Below, piece after piece: positions 11,339-20,957 of a stretch of DNA of 64,000 bases. Each line of letters starts with the position of its first letter. Within the stretch, counting starts at the first letter, position 1. Source of the stretch: CAVTLG01 sp963735495. GTDB lineage: Bacteria > Chloroflexota > Ktedonobacteria > Ktedonobacterales > Ktedonobacteraceae. The stretch spans positions 1,736,001-1,800,000 of the forward strand of contig CAVTLG010000002.1 in assembly GCA_963735495.1 (NCBI GenBank). Direction: 5' to 3'. The notes under the pieces are model-generated. The model searched no databases, had not been told where the DNA came from, and was given only the letters and a program-made list of their open reading frames with translations. A program made the translations under genes and the position numbers.

Positions 11339-12151
11339 ATGTCAAAAGCATATAGCATTGTTCTGGCACCGAACCCTTCTCTGATGACGGGACCCGGTAC
11401 CAATACCATCATTGTAGGTGGTGGCGACGAGGGCGCTACAGTCATTGACCCGGCTGTCGATAGCATCGAATATATTGAGGAGCTGATACGCGTAGGAAGC
11501 ATCCATGGGGGTATTCGTCGTATCCTCATTACGCACGGTCACTCTGACCATATGGGGGGAGCTGCTGTGCTCCGTAAGCGGCTGGGTGTTTTTATCTATG
11601 CCTTCAGTCGTGCAGGCACTCCGATTGCTGATGAAGAGGTGACGGACGGTATGTGCTTGCCTGCTGGTGAGGATACGTTGCGGGCCATCCACACGCCGGG
11701 GCATCGCTTCGACCACCTGTGTTTCCTGTTAGAGAAGCAGCGTATTCTCTTCGCGGGCGACCTGCTGGCCGGGACTGGTACCGTGGTGATCATACCCCCT
11801 GAAGGAAATATGCAGGACTACTTCAACTCGCTCAGACGCTTGCAACAAATCGATATTGCAGAGATAATCCCGGCGCATGGTCCGCTTATCAGCGATCCGC
11901 AGGAGAAACTGAGCGCATATATTGAGCATCGCCTGCAACGAGAGCAGCAGATCATCGACGCACTCCGTTTTGTCGCGCAGAGTATAGATACGATGACGAT
12001 AGTACAGCATATCTATACAGATGTAGATCCGCAGTTGCATGCCGCTGCCGCGCTATCTGTCGAAGCGCATCTGCTAAAGCTGGAGCAGGAGGGTCTGGTC
12101 AAGCGCCAGCAGTCAGAGCAAAGAGATGCATGGACGCTGTGCATGCAATAA
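11339..12151 (+). CDS. MBL-fold metallo-hydrolase (LACTB2-like)
   Basis: A 270-residue metallo-beta-lactamase-fold hydrolase. The metal motif HxHxDH is present as 'THGHSDHMGGA', the next ligand as 'IHTPGHRFDHLCF', followed by 'ILFAGDLLAG' and a late 'PAHGPLI'. The C-terminal ~70 residues ('EHRLQREQQIIDAL' onward) form the winged-helix-like tail typical of the LACTB2/GloB-like subgroup. Likely substrates are thioesters or RNA/nucleotide esters; the sequence does not decide. ATG 11339 has 'aggaag' 5 nt upstream. The pairing with a NUDIX hydrolase is common in actinobacteria and Chloroflexi and suggests joint work on CoA-linked or damaged metabolites (inference). Confidence 0.88.
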   Translation: MSKAYSIVLAPNPSLMTGPGTNTIIVGGGDEGATVIDPAVDSIEYIEELIRVGSIHGGIRRILITHGHSDHMGGAAVLRKRLGVFIYAFSRAGTPIADEEVTDGMCLPAGEDTLRAIHTPGHRFDHLCFLLEKQRILFAGDLLAGTGTVVIIPPEGNMQDYFNSLRRLQQIDIAEIIPAHGPLISDPQEKLSAYIEHRLQREQQIIDALRFVAQSIDTMTIVQHIYTDVDPQLHAAAALSVEAHLLKLEQEGLVKRQQSEQRDAWTLCMQ

Positions 12152-12291
12152 TCTTTTGCTCTGCTATTGCGTTCTCAAAGGTTCTTAGTGCGGAACCACT
12201 TGACCTCTTCGACATCGTTCGCGTAGCATACCTTTCATTAGGAGGCATGGGAGGCGGCATCATTCCATTGATCCGTATGAGGATACTGCAA

Positions 12292-14016
12292 TTAGCGTCT
12301 TAGCAACAAGCCCAGCGCTATGATACCGGCCAGACCCAGACAAAACCAGCCCGGACCGGCTATGTGTGCGCTGGTCAGGTATGCGCCACCAATCAGCGAG
12401 CCGATGAACGCCAGCGCGAGGGAGAAATTGCCTCCTCCGAGAGGGATGACGCGGCCACCTCTGCCAGGTCTACGTGGGCGATTGCTTAAAGGTAAATTTG
12501 CCAGGCGGATTTCGATTTGACCAGCTTCGATACTGGTGATCAGTTGCTCTATAGAGCGCGGCAGTTTGGCCGCCACTCTGGCAACGTCTAGCAACTGAGT
12601 GAGCGCCTGTTTGGCCGTATCGGCAATGGTGTCCTTGCCCAGACCCAGGAAGTTACGAGCATAAGGTAGTGCAACCTCAACAAAGTTGAAATCCGGCGCG
12701 AGCCCTGTGGTCACGCCTACTAATGTGCCTATGGCGCGTCCACTGAAGGCAAACTGCGCGGGAATACGGAATGGCTGTCCGTACAGCAGCCCGATGATAT
12801 CCTGCGCCACGTCCCGCATATCTAAGTCGCGGACCTGTCCCAGCGTCGCGCCGTAATACTGATCCAGCAGCAGCGAAATCGCGCGTTCAATGGCGATGAC
12901 ATTGGCACCTTCACCGATGAAGCCGAGGGTAGTGACGGCATTGACAATTTTGTGGGCATCTCGTGTGATCACGCCCAGAAATGCTTCGTTGAACGACCGC
13001 TTCATCTGCTTGGTGATTGATCCGACCATGCCAAAGTCTAGAAAGGCCACAATCGGATTTTCGGGCGTCGAATCGCGCTTGACCAGGATATTGCCTGGAT
13101 GTGGGTCGGCGTGGAAGAAACCAATGTCAAAGAACTGATGGAAGTAGGCGTTGATCGTGCGTTTGGCTATTTCAAGGCGATCAATGCCGGCTGCATCGAT
13201 AGCGGCGTAATCATTGATTTTCACGCCATCGATCCACTCCATGACCAGGGCACGGCGCGTCACATAGTCCTCATGGATACGCGGAATATAGATGGTGGGA
13301 TCATCCTTGAAGATCTCGTAGAAGCGTTTTGCGTTGGCGGCCTCGGTCACGAAATCAATTTCTTCGTAGACGGTACGTCTGAACTCGCGGAAGAAGCCCC
13401 ACAGATCAATGACGTTTCCGGTGTTCACAAGTCGTGTGATGATCCAGATGACGAGCTTGAGCGTGCTCAAATCCATGTTGACGAGCTGGTCGGTGTTGGG
13501 TCGTTAAATCTTCACGGCGACTGTTTCGCCAGTTTTGGCAAGCACCGCCTTATGTACCTGTCCCAGCGATGCTGCGGCGGTACATTTGCGCTCAAACAGG
13601 CTGAAGAGTTCTTCCATGGGCTTGTCGAACTCTGTCTCTATGACCGCGATGACATGATTAAAAGGCTCGGGGGGAACTTCGTCCTGTAACGAGGCGAGGA
13701 CGGCCAGGGCGCGCTCTGGTAATAGATCAGCGCGGGTACTGAGAAATTGTCCCAGCTTAATCATCAGGACACCGAGTTCGATGGCGGTCTGACGGAAGGC
13801 AACCAGCACGTTGATCAGCACCTCGATATTGGGCTGTACCTCATAATTTCCCCGTTGTCGCGCGCGAATGACGCGTCTCCGTTCACGATAAATAACCCAT
13901 ATGGTCCAGAGCAATAAGCGCAGGACGCGCCACGCTCTCCACCATTTTTGCCACCATGCAAGCTCCATCGTGCTTTGTCGTTTGCTTACTGCCTTTTGCG
14001 TTGTCACTACCGTCAT
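12292..14016 (-). pseudogene. ABC1/UbiB-family atypical kinase gene with one in-frame stop
   Basis: Read through, the frame encodes about 574 residues, full length for the ABC1/UbiB/ADCK family of atypical protein-kinase-like ATPases. Landmarks: the KxGQ motif 'MIKLGQFLSTRADLLP', Ala-rich loop 'CTAAASLGQVHKA', VAVK lysine, catalytic loop 'FFHADPHPGNILV', metal-binding 'FLDFGMVG', and two C-terminal membrane helices. A TAA codon (13504-13506) falls directly after 'GETVAVKI', where relatives have 'VAVKVQRPG'; the frame continues in register as 'RPNTDQLVNMDLSTL'. The simplest change is CAA to TAA. ATG 14016 overlaps the isrB stop by one base and has 'ggaggg' 4 nt upstream, inside isrB. The gene may be dead, read through, or mis-sequenced. 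Confidence 0.85.
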
Positions 14017-15143
14017 CAAGCCCTCCGCTTCTGGATACCCCTGTGCTTCACACATGAGGAGGAAAGAAGCGTACCTTGTTTGGGACAGGGGTTGGGTGAC
14101 ACACCCTTGTCCGACTTTTTCACTCGTGCGACCAACCAGGAGCGCCATGCCACCCAGGTCAAGATGCGACAGTCTTTGACTTTTGCCCCCTGTGTCAATC
14201 GCTTGTTCGTGTGATAATTGTGCAAACTCATCGTCTTGCGTTTACGATCAAGACCACCGACGGTACAGCGTCCATATTTGGCGTGCATCACCACGGTTCC
14301 GCGCTTGAGTCCAAGTGAGCGTGTTCCGCCATAAGGCTTGCGTACGCCTCCCTTTGAGGCTTGCAATCGATGCAATTGGCGACGGTGCAAAATGGCTGGG
14401 ACGGCATACCACAACCGGGTGCAGGTGGGTTGTTTAGCTCCACTGATCGAAGCCGCCAGGACCCAGGCATCGACACAATGGCTCTCGAAGACCTGCTTGT
14501 CTTTCGCCTTGATCTTCTTGAGTCCATAGTGTTCTCGTAACTGTGCGGTTTGCCATCCTTCACGCAGTTCGACTGGCAATCCCATAGCAGTAAGCAAGTG
14601 GTAAAGATGCAGTTTCCCCACTTGCAGCGGACTAAATGACTGGTTCCAGCGCTTTCCCTTGCCCTTTGTGGAAGCCTGCACATCCTCCAACACCACTCCT
14701 GTCAAAGGGAGCTGTTTCTTGAGGTGAGCCACGATGCTGGCTTTGGCTTCCCACCGGCTCCGTGTTGAAGGTGGAACGCGCTTTTTTCGGTTGAGTCGAT
14801 TGTGTGCGCGACAGGGACGCCGCCACTTGCGGGACCGTCGTGCTCGTCGCATGGTTCTGCGTGTCTCGACTGCATCTTTGACCTGTGTCGGTGCTTCCAC
14901 CATGAGGTTGAGGACAGTGTCCTGGGTGCCGACAACGCTATAGCCCTCGAATTTGGAACCAGGATCAATACCAACCACAAGAGGTTGGTTATCAGATTCC
15001 TGCTGGTAGCAGAGTTGCACAGAGAATAGACCAAGCTTGTTGCGCTTGGGTCGGGCTTTGCCACTTTTGAACAAGTGGCGTGCCTTCGCAGGCGTGCATG
15101 GCATCAGTGGCACACCTCGTGTATCGACAACTGGTATTCGCAT
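14016..15143 (-). CDS. isrB: IsrB-type RuvC-like OMEGA nuclease (IscB family without HNH)
   Basis: A 375-residue protein with the IscB/IsrB architecture. The N-terminal PLMP domain is 'VPLMPCTPAKARHLFKSGKA' (residues 11-30). RuvC-I is 'VVGIDPGSKFEGYSVV' (D60), followed by an Arg-rich bridge helix (residues ~95-120), RuvC-II 'VVLEDVQA' (E153) and RuvC-III 'SHCVDAWVLA' (H222, D225). Only ~70 residues separate RuvC-II and RuvC-III and there is no Cys/His-rich HNH module, so this matches IsrB, a family known to be RNA-guided nickases, rather than IscB. The C-terminal part corresponds to the target-interaction region. A structured RNA-like region lies directly upstream. No TnpA transposase is nearby. 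The last ~30 residues may be host-derived. Confidence 0.9.
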   Translation of the reverse strand: MRIPVVDTRGVPLMPCTPAKARHLFKSGKARPKRNKLGLFSVQLCYQQESDNQPLVVGIDPGSKFEGYSVVGTQDTVLNLMVEAPTQVKDAVETRRTMRRARRSRKWRRPCRAHNRLNRKKRVPPSTRSRWEAKASIVAHLKKQLPLTGVVLEDVQASTKGKGKRWNQSFSPLQVGKLHLYHLLTAMGLPVELREGWQTAQLREHYGLKKIKAKDKQVFESHCVDAWVLAASISGAKQPTCTRLWYAVPAILHRRQLHRLQASKGGVRKPYGGTRSLGLKRGTVVMHAKYGRCTVGGLDRKRKTMSLHNYHTNKRLTQGAKVKDCRILTWVAWRSWLVARVKKSDKGVSPNPCPKQGTLLSSSCVKHRGIQKRRA

Positions 15144-15149
15144 AAAGGA

Positions 15150-15395
15150 TTTCCTTTCACCTGGTCAAACCAGGGTGATATGACCCTTCGCAGTGGCGGT
15201 ATCGGCATAGCCCCGAAGGGCGTCCGCTTCGGCGTGGCGGGAAGAGGTCCGAACTAGGGTGGCATTCGGACGTTCTTGAAAACTAGCCCATACCGCTGCT
15301 GCTCTCTTCTGAGAAGAGAGCCTGCTAGTCAGAAACTTACGTTGCGCTAGCCGTTTCGCAAGCCCCTAGCCTTCAGCTATGGGGTTCCTGACGTA
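15150..15395 (-). ncRNA. Presumed omega-RNA for the adjacent IsrB
   Basis: The ~245 nt directly 5' of isrB on the same strand is densely structured. It has at least five hairpins: 'cccatagc'/'gctagggg' (near 15365-15386), a perfect 'gctctcttct'/'agaagagagc' (15300-15320), 'gtccgaa'/'ttcggac' (about 15249-15273), 'ccgaag'/'cttcgg' (about 15212-15233) and 'cctggt'/'accagg' (15159-15174) next to the ribosome-binding site. Known IscB/IsrB systems encode their guide RNA exactly here, with the guide at the 5' end taken from the element's flank. That predicts a guide within about 15390-15410. Exact ends are uncertain. Confidence 0.72.
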
Positions 15396-15743
15396 TCTAT
15401 CTCCACAAGTTGATGTTTTGCTGATCAGACATTTTCTGGAAGGGCTGGCTTATCCACCATGGCCTGTCTATTGCAGCGCGCCTTGCTGCGCCCCCTTGGA
15501 CGTATTGTAGTCGTTACTACTCATCCTGACAATGCGCTGGTGAGCACGATTGTCATGGGTGCAGTTATCTTAGAAACCCTGCTGCTTAGCTGTAGCATAC
15601 AACAAATATTGTGGCTTTCTCTACCGGATCTCCTCCCTCCTCCCCGGTTCGTCTCCCTGTTGGCCCATTGCCAACGTGTGGTGGAAGGGGAGTAGATGAG
15701 GAGCACAATGGCTCGGAGATACACCGCCAATTCCCAGAGACTT
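15396..15743. other. Intergenic region between the IsrB locus and the glycosyltransferase gene
   Basis: About 350 nt with no supported gene. The 78-codon plus-strand frame at 15459-15695 has no recognisable family or convincing ribosome-binding site. The flank nearest 15396 should contain the omega-RNA guide and the element's left boundary. Confidence 0.4.
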
Positions 15744-17403
15744 CTACCAGGTACGGCTGATGTCCGTGGTGTTGTAGAGATAGATGGTCAGGATGGGAGT
15801 AACCTCCTGAGCAAGCAATCTGTAGTGAGCGTTCAGCCACTGGATGACAGGCTTGACCGGGGAACCGTTGGGATCGGCCCGCCCAACGGCGTAGAAGAGA
15901 CACGCGTGCTCATTGGCGTATGCCTGGATAGCGTTGGTGTCAAGCGCTGCCTGGTAGTCGCCCAGTTGATTGGTGGTATCATAGTTCACCCAAGGGAAGT
16001 AGCCGGGCGAGTTGGTGTCGAAATGGGCGTCGCCAGAAGGATAGGTTTGCAGAGTAATATTCAATATCAACTGCGCACCCCTGAGAGTTGTCATAACAGA
16101 TGAGACCGTTGCCAGGATGGTAATGTGCCTGAAGCCATTGTGTGCCGGTACGCCAATCCTCGACCTGGGCGTTGTTATAGTAATTGGGTACGTGGTGCAG
16201 ACAGAGAAGGATCAGGCAGAGGCCCAGTACAATCTGAGCCACACGCCAGCGCAACACAGAGATCCCAAGGGCAACGAGCAGGATAAAGGCGGGTACGATG
16301 ACTACCAGGTAGCGCGGCGAGAACAGACGCGTCCATTTCTGTGAGACAACATAGCTGATCACTACCGGGCAAATCATCCAGCAGACCAGGATAACCATCA
16401 GCGGCAGGAACTGCAAGAAGCGCCTCTGCCACTGCGTCGCGCCAGCCTCATCAGCGGGCAGGAGCGAACTTCTTTTCAGCAAATCTCTGCCCTGTGGTAA
16501 CACTGCCAGCAGTGCTACGCACATGCCAAGCAGCAGCAGCAGACCGAAAAAGCCCAGCAGAATCTTGCTCTGCCCGCTGATAGTCAGAAACAGGTGATAG
16601 ACATCGCTCGGCGTTGGAATGGCTAGCCAACCTGTCTTAGAACCCACCCGGCTGGTGTAGAGAAGCGGAGCGATCAGGATGCTCATGCAAACCCAGCTCA
16701 CAATCAGTGGGCGAAGCTGTTTGTGCACACGAGCGCGCCAGGCATTGGGAACCACAAAGAGGATCACAATTGCCACCAATTGGGTCACAAGCACAACCTC
16801 AGTGAAGAGCTGCGAATACATTGCCAGTGTTGAAGATACGATAAAGCAAATCCACCAGATGATGGCGCTTTTCTGGGATAAATCACTGGAGAAAAGTACA
16901 CAGATGGCATACCAGGAGAGGCAGAGAAAAAGTATTTGTAGGGTGTAAGAGCGTGCATCTTGAGCATAATTCAATTGCAACGTATTGAGCAGATAAAGCA
17001 GAGACGCGAAAACGGCAACGAGCGAACCAAAGAAACGCCGGGCCAGGAAATAGAGAAGAAGCAAGTCGATAGCAGCAAAGACTGCTGAGGGAAAACGCAC
17101 CACCACCTCGGTCGTGCGCTGGCCAAAGAGGTTCATGAAAACTCAGCCAGAAATGTAGCACAAAGTAGTAGAGAGCCATATTAGGCTGGGTCACAGAGAC
17201 TATTTTAAAAAGCACAGGCAGAGGTTGTTGAGCACAGGTGACAGAAAAAACCTCGTCGAACCAGAGGCTGGGGGCACCTATGCGATAAAGATTAAAGCCC
17301 ATGGCTACAATGAACAGAGCCAGGCAGGTCAGCAGCGTTTGCCCTTGCCTCTGCTGAGTCAAACGAGCCACACTTGCTGTTGCTCTTGATGGTATTGCGT
17401 CAT
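15744..17403 (-). pseudogene. Glycosyltransferase family 39-like membrane protein, frameshifted
   Basis: Three consecutive minus-strand frames together encode about 545 residues of a GT39/PMT-like polytopic glycosyltransferase. Frame 1 has the acidic first-loop motif 'GAPSLWFDEVFSV' and 'ALYYFVLHFWLSF'. Frame 2 (from ~17136) has 'VVVRFPSAVFAAIDLLLLYF', 'QLNYAQDARSYTLQ', many membrane helices and 'FSPRYLVVIVPAFILL'. Frame 3 (from ~16055) has 'LQTYPSGDAHFDTNSPGYF'. The shifts near 17125-17136 and 16050-16058 each need removal of one base. The only good start is ATG 17403 with 'aaggag' 6 nt upstream, but it is in yet another frame, implying a third indel near 17365. Probably inactive; substrate unknown. 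Confidence 0.8.
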
Positions 17404-17734
17404 GAGAAGCTCCTTCGTCGAGTCAAAAGAGAAATATGTCATACGAGAGAAAATAGATAGATGCTTATATATACAACGTGTTGGAAAAGCAAAATTAACA
17501 GATGGGGTATCAGAGGCAAAATACAGCAATGCTGGACTCCAGTTCAGTATTGCTCAGTTTAAATATCAGTCGGTTTTTCGAATTAGCTATTCACTGAAAT
17601 GCCTGTTCTACCATTTACGGTGGCCTTTTCTGGGATAAGCATGGTGACTTACAGAGAAAATTTTTCAGGCACCAGTGACAATAAATATGGCATCCTACAG
17701 ACTGCAAGGTGGATAGTTGCAATTGAAGGAGAGT
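17404..17734. other. Intergenic region
   Basis: About 330 nt upstream of the glycosyltransferase gene and downstream of the SRPBCC gene. It is AT-rich near 17440-17480 and presumably carries the glycosyltransferase promoter. No gene, repeat or RNA was recognised. Confidence 0.4.
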
Positions 17735-18196
17735 TTAAGTATGGGTTGTTTCTGCGCGTGTTTTCAGGTTCTGTGCTACTGAGATAAAACCGCGCTGTAA
17801 GTCTTTGCTCAGCAGGAGTTTGAGCACCGGAGCCAGTAGACCCGTGAATGCTTCGCGGGTCCAATACTGTGTGGTATCAGGGCTGGTCGCGGTGATAACC
17901 TGGAAGCGTTCGCCGCGTAGAAGCCAACTAGGCGAGCGTGTTTTCCAGGCGAGCAGGTGTTGAGGCTCGATGGCGGTAATGGTTTCGACACTCTTGACAT
18001 GCAGCTTCTGGTTCATCTGTACCTGCATTGTCAGCAAGGAGCCAACCTGGAAAGCGGATTGCATAGAGGGCACAAAGGTATTCCATTGACTATAGTGTTC
18101 GAGGTCTATTAGAACCGACCAGACACGTTCAATTGGTGCATTAATCGTGCTGGTAGCCTGCACACTAAACCAGCCTGTGTCTTCTGGTATTTGCAT
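17735..18196 (-). CDS. SRPBCC (START-like) family protein
   Basis: A 153-residue protein of the SRPBCC / polyketide cyclase-like fold, which forms a deep hydrophobic ligand cavity. The family pattern 'ATSTINAPIERVWSVLIDLE' plus 'HYSQWNTFVPSM' opens the domain, 'EPQHLLAWKTRSPSWLLRG' is the central strand pair and the long C-terminal helix is 'LAPVLKLLLSKDLQRGFISV'. No ligand can be deduced. The VOC protein gene lies 57 nt upstream in the same direction, so the two may be co-transcribed. Confidence 0.82.
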   Translation of the reverse strand: MQIPEDTGWFSVQATSTINAPIERVWSVLIDLEHYSQWNTFVPSMQSAFQVGSLLTMQVQMNQKLHVKSVETITAIEPQHLLAWKTRSPSWLLRGERFQVITATSPDTTQYWTREAFTGLLAPVLKLLLSKDLQRGFISVAQNLKTRAETTHT

Positions 18197-18253
18197 TGAA
18201 TATATCAGCTTTCCCTGCCTGTAATACTTTTTGTGCTCTACCCAGATATTATA

Positions 18254-19213
18254 TCAGACTTGCACTTCTTCTCGTAGCCAGGAAGGCATAACTCCCCATA
18301 GGTTGAGCGCCATTTCGCGCGTATGCCACAGGCGAGGCGGGACGGTTACTTCGTGATCGTGATATTGTTGTATCTCGGCTGAAAGCTCAATATGTATGCC
18401 TTCAGGATCACTAATGCGTAAGAAGAGATCGTTACTGGCTCCATGTCGTCCAGGTCCCCATAGGAGCGGGACTTGTTGATTGCTCAGGTGGTCGGCCCAG
18501 CGCAGGAGTTCTGCGCCATCCGCGATAGCATAGCCGATATGATCGATGGCTGGCTGTCCTTGTATAAGTAGCACGGTATGGTGATTATTGTTGCAGCGCA
18601 ACCAGGCTTGTTCACGTAGCAGCCAGTCAGAGATGTCGAAACCTAACGTCTCGGCGTAGAACTCAACCATGGCCTCCAGGTGTGCCGTGTAAAGTGAGAT
18701 ATGCTGTAAGCTATAAGGACGCAGTAGGACGCGTTGGCTTCTCGTCGGTGCGGTAGGGGATAAGAATGTGTCGGTGGCTACGGCAATTTCGATATTGTTG
18801 CCATCGGGATCTTTGAGCCAGAGGCTGGCGCTCATGTCCATATCGTTTTCGGGCGATCCCAGGGTCAGGTCGACGCCGCTCATTTTCAGGCGTGCAGCCA
18901 GGGCCGCCAATTCCGCTTCAGTATCTACTTCAAATGTGAGGTGATGCAGCGGGGTATGTCGAACGGATTTACGACCATTGTTTGTTGTTGGCCTGGTATC
19001 GTTAAACAGTCCCAGGCAGGAATGCTCTTCTCCCAGAGCTAGAAACAGGCTCTCATCTTCCACATCTTGTTCATCGGAGTTATCAATGGTCGAGCGCAGG
19101 TCAAATCCTAGCACCTGGTAATAGAAGCGAGCCTGAGCTACTACATCTGTTGACCATAGTCCTACATGTGCTAAGCGCTTTACTTTGACTTTCTGAACTT
19201 GCTGGTTGCTCAT
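18254..19213 (-). CDS. VOC-family protein with two glyoxalase-like modules
   Basis: A 319-residue member of the vicinal oxygen chelate superfamily, resembling ring-cleaving extradiol dioxygenases or glyoxalase-like proteins. Module 1 starts 'LAHVGLWSTDVVAQARFYY' and ends 'LWLKDPDGNNIEIAV'; module 2 starts 'LQHISLYTAHLEAMVEFYAE' and ends 'ISDPEGIHIELSAE'. Candidate metal ligands are His in 'HVGLW'/'HHLTF' and Glu in 'NIEIA' for module 1, and equivalents in module 2 ('HISLY', 'HIGYA', 'IHIELS'). The actual reaction is unknown. The C-terminal tail 'PRLWHTREMALNLWGVMPSW' extends beyond the second module. Confidence 0.85.
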   Translation of the reverse strand: MSNQQVQKVKVKRLAHVGLWSTDVVAQARFYYQVLGFDLRSTIDNSDEQDVEDESLFLALGEEHSCLGLFNDTRPTTNNGRKSVRHTPLHHLTFEVDTEAELAALAARLKMSGVDLTLGSPENDMDMSASLWLKDPDGNNIEIAVATDTFLSPTAPTRSQRVLLRPYSLQHISLYTAHLEAMVEFYAETLGFDISDWLLREQAWLRCNNNHHTVLLIQGQPAIDHIGYAIADGAELLRWADHLSNQQVPLLWGPGRHGASNDLFLRISDPEGIHIELSAEIQQYHDHEVTVPPRLWHTREMALNLWGVMPSWLREEVQV

Positions 19214-19425
19214 GGCAGACTCCTTTTACTATCAAATTCTCGCATTCACGTTTTATCTCTTCTGTTTCAATACAGGAAGCCAGGACTCAGGTTGAAGTAT
19301 AGACAATCTACGAACGATGTTGCTCTTCCCCATCTGCATACGTACCGCATAGCTTAGCTGATATCATACCTGTCTTGCGGGTAAGGGTCAACGAAATTAC
19401 CTGAAGGTCATATGCATGGAGGTTT

Positions 19426-20040
19426 TTATTCATGGAAGCGGTAGGGCTGTTTTTCGGTAGAAGATGCGGATGGGGGTTGGTTTTTGATCGTCAGGAAATG
19501 TTCGACGTTGGTTGAGGAGAGGTCGATTGTTTCTAGCACACGAATAAGTGGGGTCGCGGGCATTGGTGTATCTGGGAACGGTAGCGTTGGTATGGCTGGT
19601 TGCTGTTGTGGCGTACTGCTGGACTGTATTGGCTGCTCATGTGCCTGCTGACGTATGAACTGCCTCTGATCAAAGAAAAGCCGCATGAGGGTCAGGATAC
19701 TGATCACGGCTATGTTAGCTAGCATGGACCAGTTATAGAAGAAGGATATACCGCTAAAGAGAACCACTGTTAATAGAAACAATGCTGTACGAATGCTGCG
19801 GGTAGTACGAGGGCAACCAACGTGCTGAGAGAAAACATGTGTACACCTCAGTCGCAGCATTGTCAGAGTATCTATACACCATATAGAGCGCAATACGAGC
19901 ATTCTACGTTGCTGGGCTGCTCTATTTGTGAGCGTAGATTTGCGCAGACGCGCCGGCCAGAAAGCTTTGCTGGTCGTAGCTCTATGCTTACGAATAGAGA
20001 GACGGATACACTTTTTATGGTATTTTTTTCCCCTACTCAT
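19426..20040 (-). CDS. Hypothetical membrane protein with Pro/Gln-rich tail
   Basis: Unrecognised. The secure part has two close hydrophobic segments ('TALFLLTVVLFSGISFF' and 'MLANIAVISILTLMRLFF') followed by a Gln/Pro/Ser/Thr-rich tail ('QPIQSSSTPQQQPAIPTLP'), a layout seen in small 2TM (SHOCT/2TM-like) proteins. The frame is open to 20169. ATG 20040 was chosen for a weak upstream 'caggggg', but ATG 19902 or 19860, close to the first membrane segment, is equally likely, since residues before it are basic and Cys-rich without family resemblance. Confidence 0.45.
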   Translation of the reverse strand: MSRGKKYHKKCIRLSIRKHRATTSKAFWPARLRKSTLTNRAAQQRRMLVLRSIWCIDTLTMLRLRCTHVFSQHVGCPRTTRSIRTALFLLTVVLFSGISFFYNWSMLANIAVISILTLMRLFFDQRQFIRQQAHEQPIQSSSTPQQQPAIPTLPFPDTPMPATPLIRVLETIDLSSTNVEHFLTIKNQPPSASSTEKQPYRFHE

Positions 20041-20957
20041 CCCACGTACCCCCTGAAAAATGCTGCACCTCCCACGCGACACTGAAGTGCCGGTGTTGTA
20101 CCGGCGCACTCCAGTCCCTGGTGTGGAACAAACTTCCCATCCACCACCACGGTTATCTTCTATACACATGCGCTAGCATGGAGTTATACAAATGTCGAGA
20201 TGAAACGCGTAAGCGTCCATCGTATGCCTGTAATACAATGTCAAGCTATTCCCCACAACTGACACCCCGCACCGCCTCCACAACATCCTGTCAGTTGCTG
20301 CCTCTACACATACCACAACCACGCACTGAGATCTTTTGACTTGCCTTACCAGGTCTGTAACATTTGCATGCTCCACTGCTCACATGTACGCGGTAGCCGT
20401 TTCCCTTCCTCCGCATAAACAGCACGAGACAGAGCGTTGCCATCGATGCTCGATACTGGCGTTCTGTCTCCTCTGTTATCGTTTCCGTCCACACGCGGCA
20501 CTTCACTATCGCGTTAAGTGTGTGGTCTTATTGTACCTGCTCACGATCCAGCCACGGTGGGGAAAAGATCGAGATTGCGTTAAGAATGAAAGTTTTTGTA
20601 GACAAAATCTTAACCTTTTATAGATTTATTTGGTGGTGGCCATATATAAATTATATAATATATAGATATGCCAAACAGCGAGACAACGCTCTGGTCAGAG
20701 GCTTTGTGTAGGTAACTCTTCTCGGGGGAGCACGTTTGACAGCCAGTGAACGGCTGACGCGATAAATCGTGTCCGTACTGTTTTCTGACAATGAATTGTT
20801 CATTCATCTACAGAGCACTAATACCCAACAGTGGGCGGACAACGGACGCGATTATGTGTTTTAACAAATTAACCTGATATAAAATGTGTAATATGTGACA
20901 GACTTAAAAGTGAAAGCGCATAATCTTATCCCTCCACGGTTTTGAGAGATGGAGAGG
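20041..20957. other. Long intergenic region without recognised gene
   Basis: Roughly 900 nt. Frames of 60-95 codons on both strands lack recognisable families and good ribosome-binding sites. A stem 'gttaaga'/'tcttaac' (20579-20614) followed by Ts, and a strongly AT-rich segment (20635-20670), could mark transcription signals. Nothing else can be supported. Confidence 0.4.

Noticed and set aside
14016..15143. TnpB or full IscB
   Set aside because: The PLMP domain and spacing of RuvC motifs exclude TnpB, and the absence of an HNH module excludes a standard IscB.
20173..20623. Short frames of 65-95 codons on both strands
   Set aside because: No ribosome-binding sites, no family resemblance and mutually overlapping; treated as noncoding.
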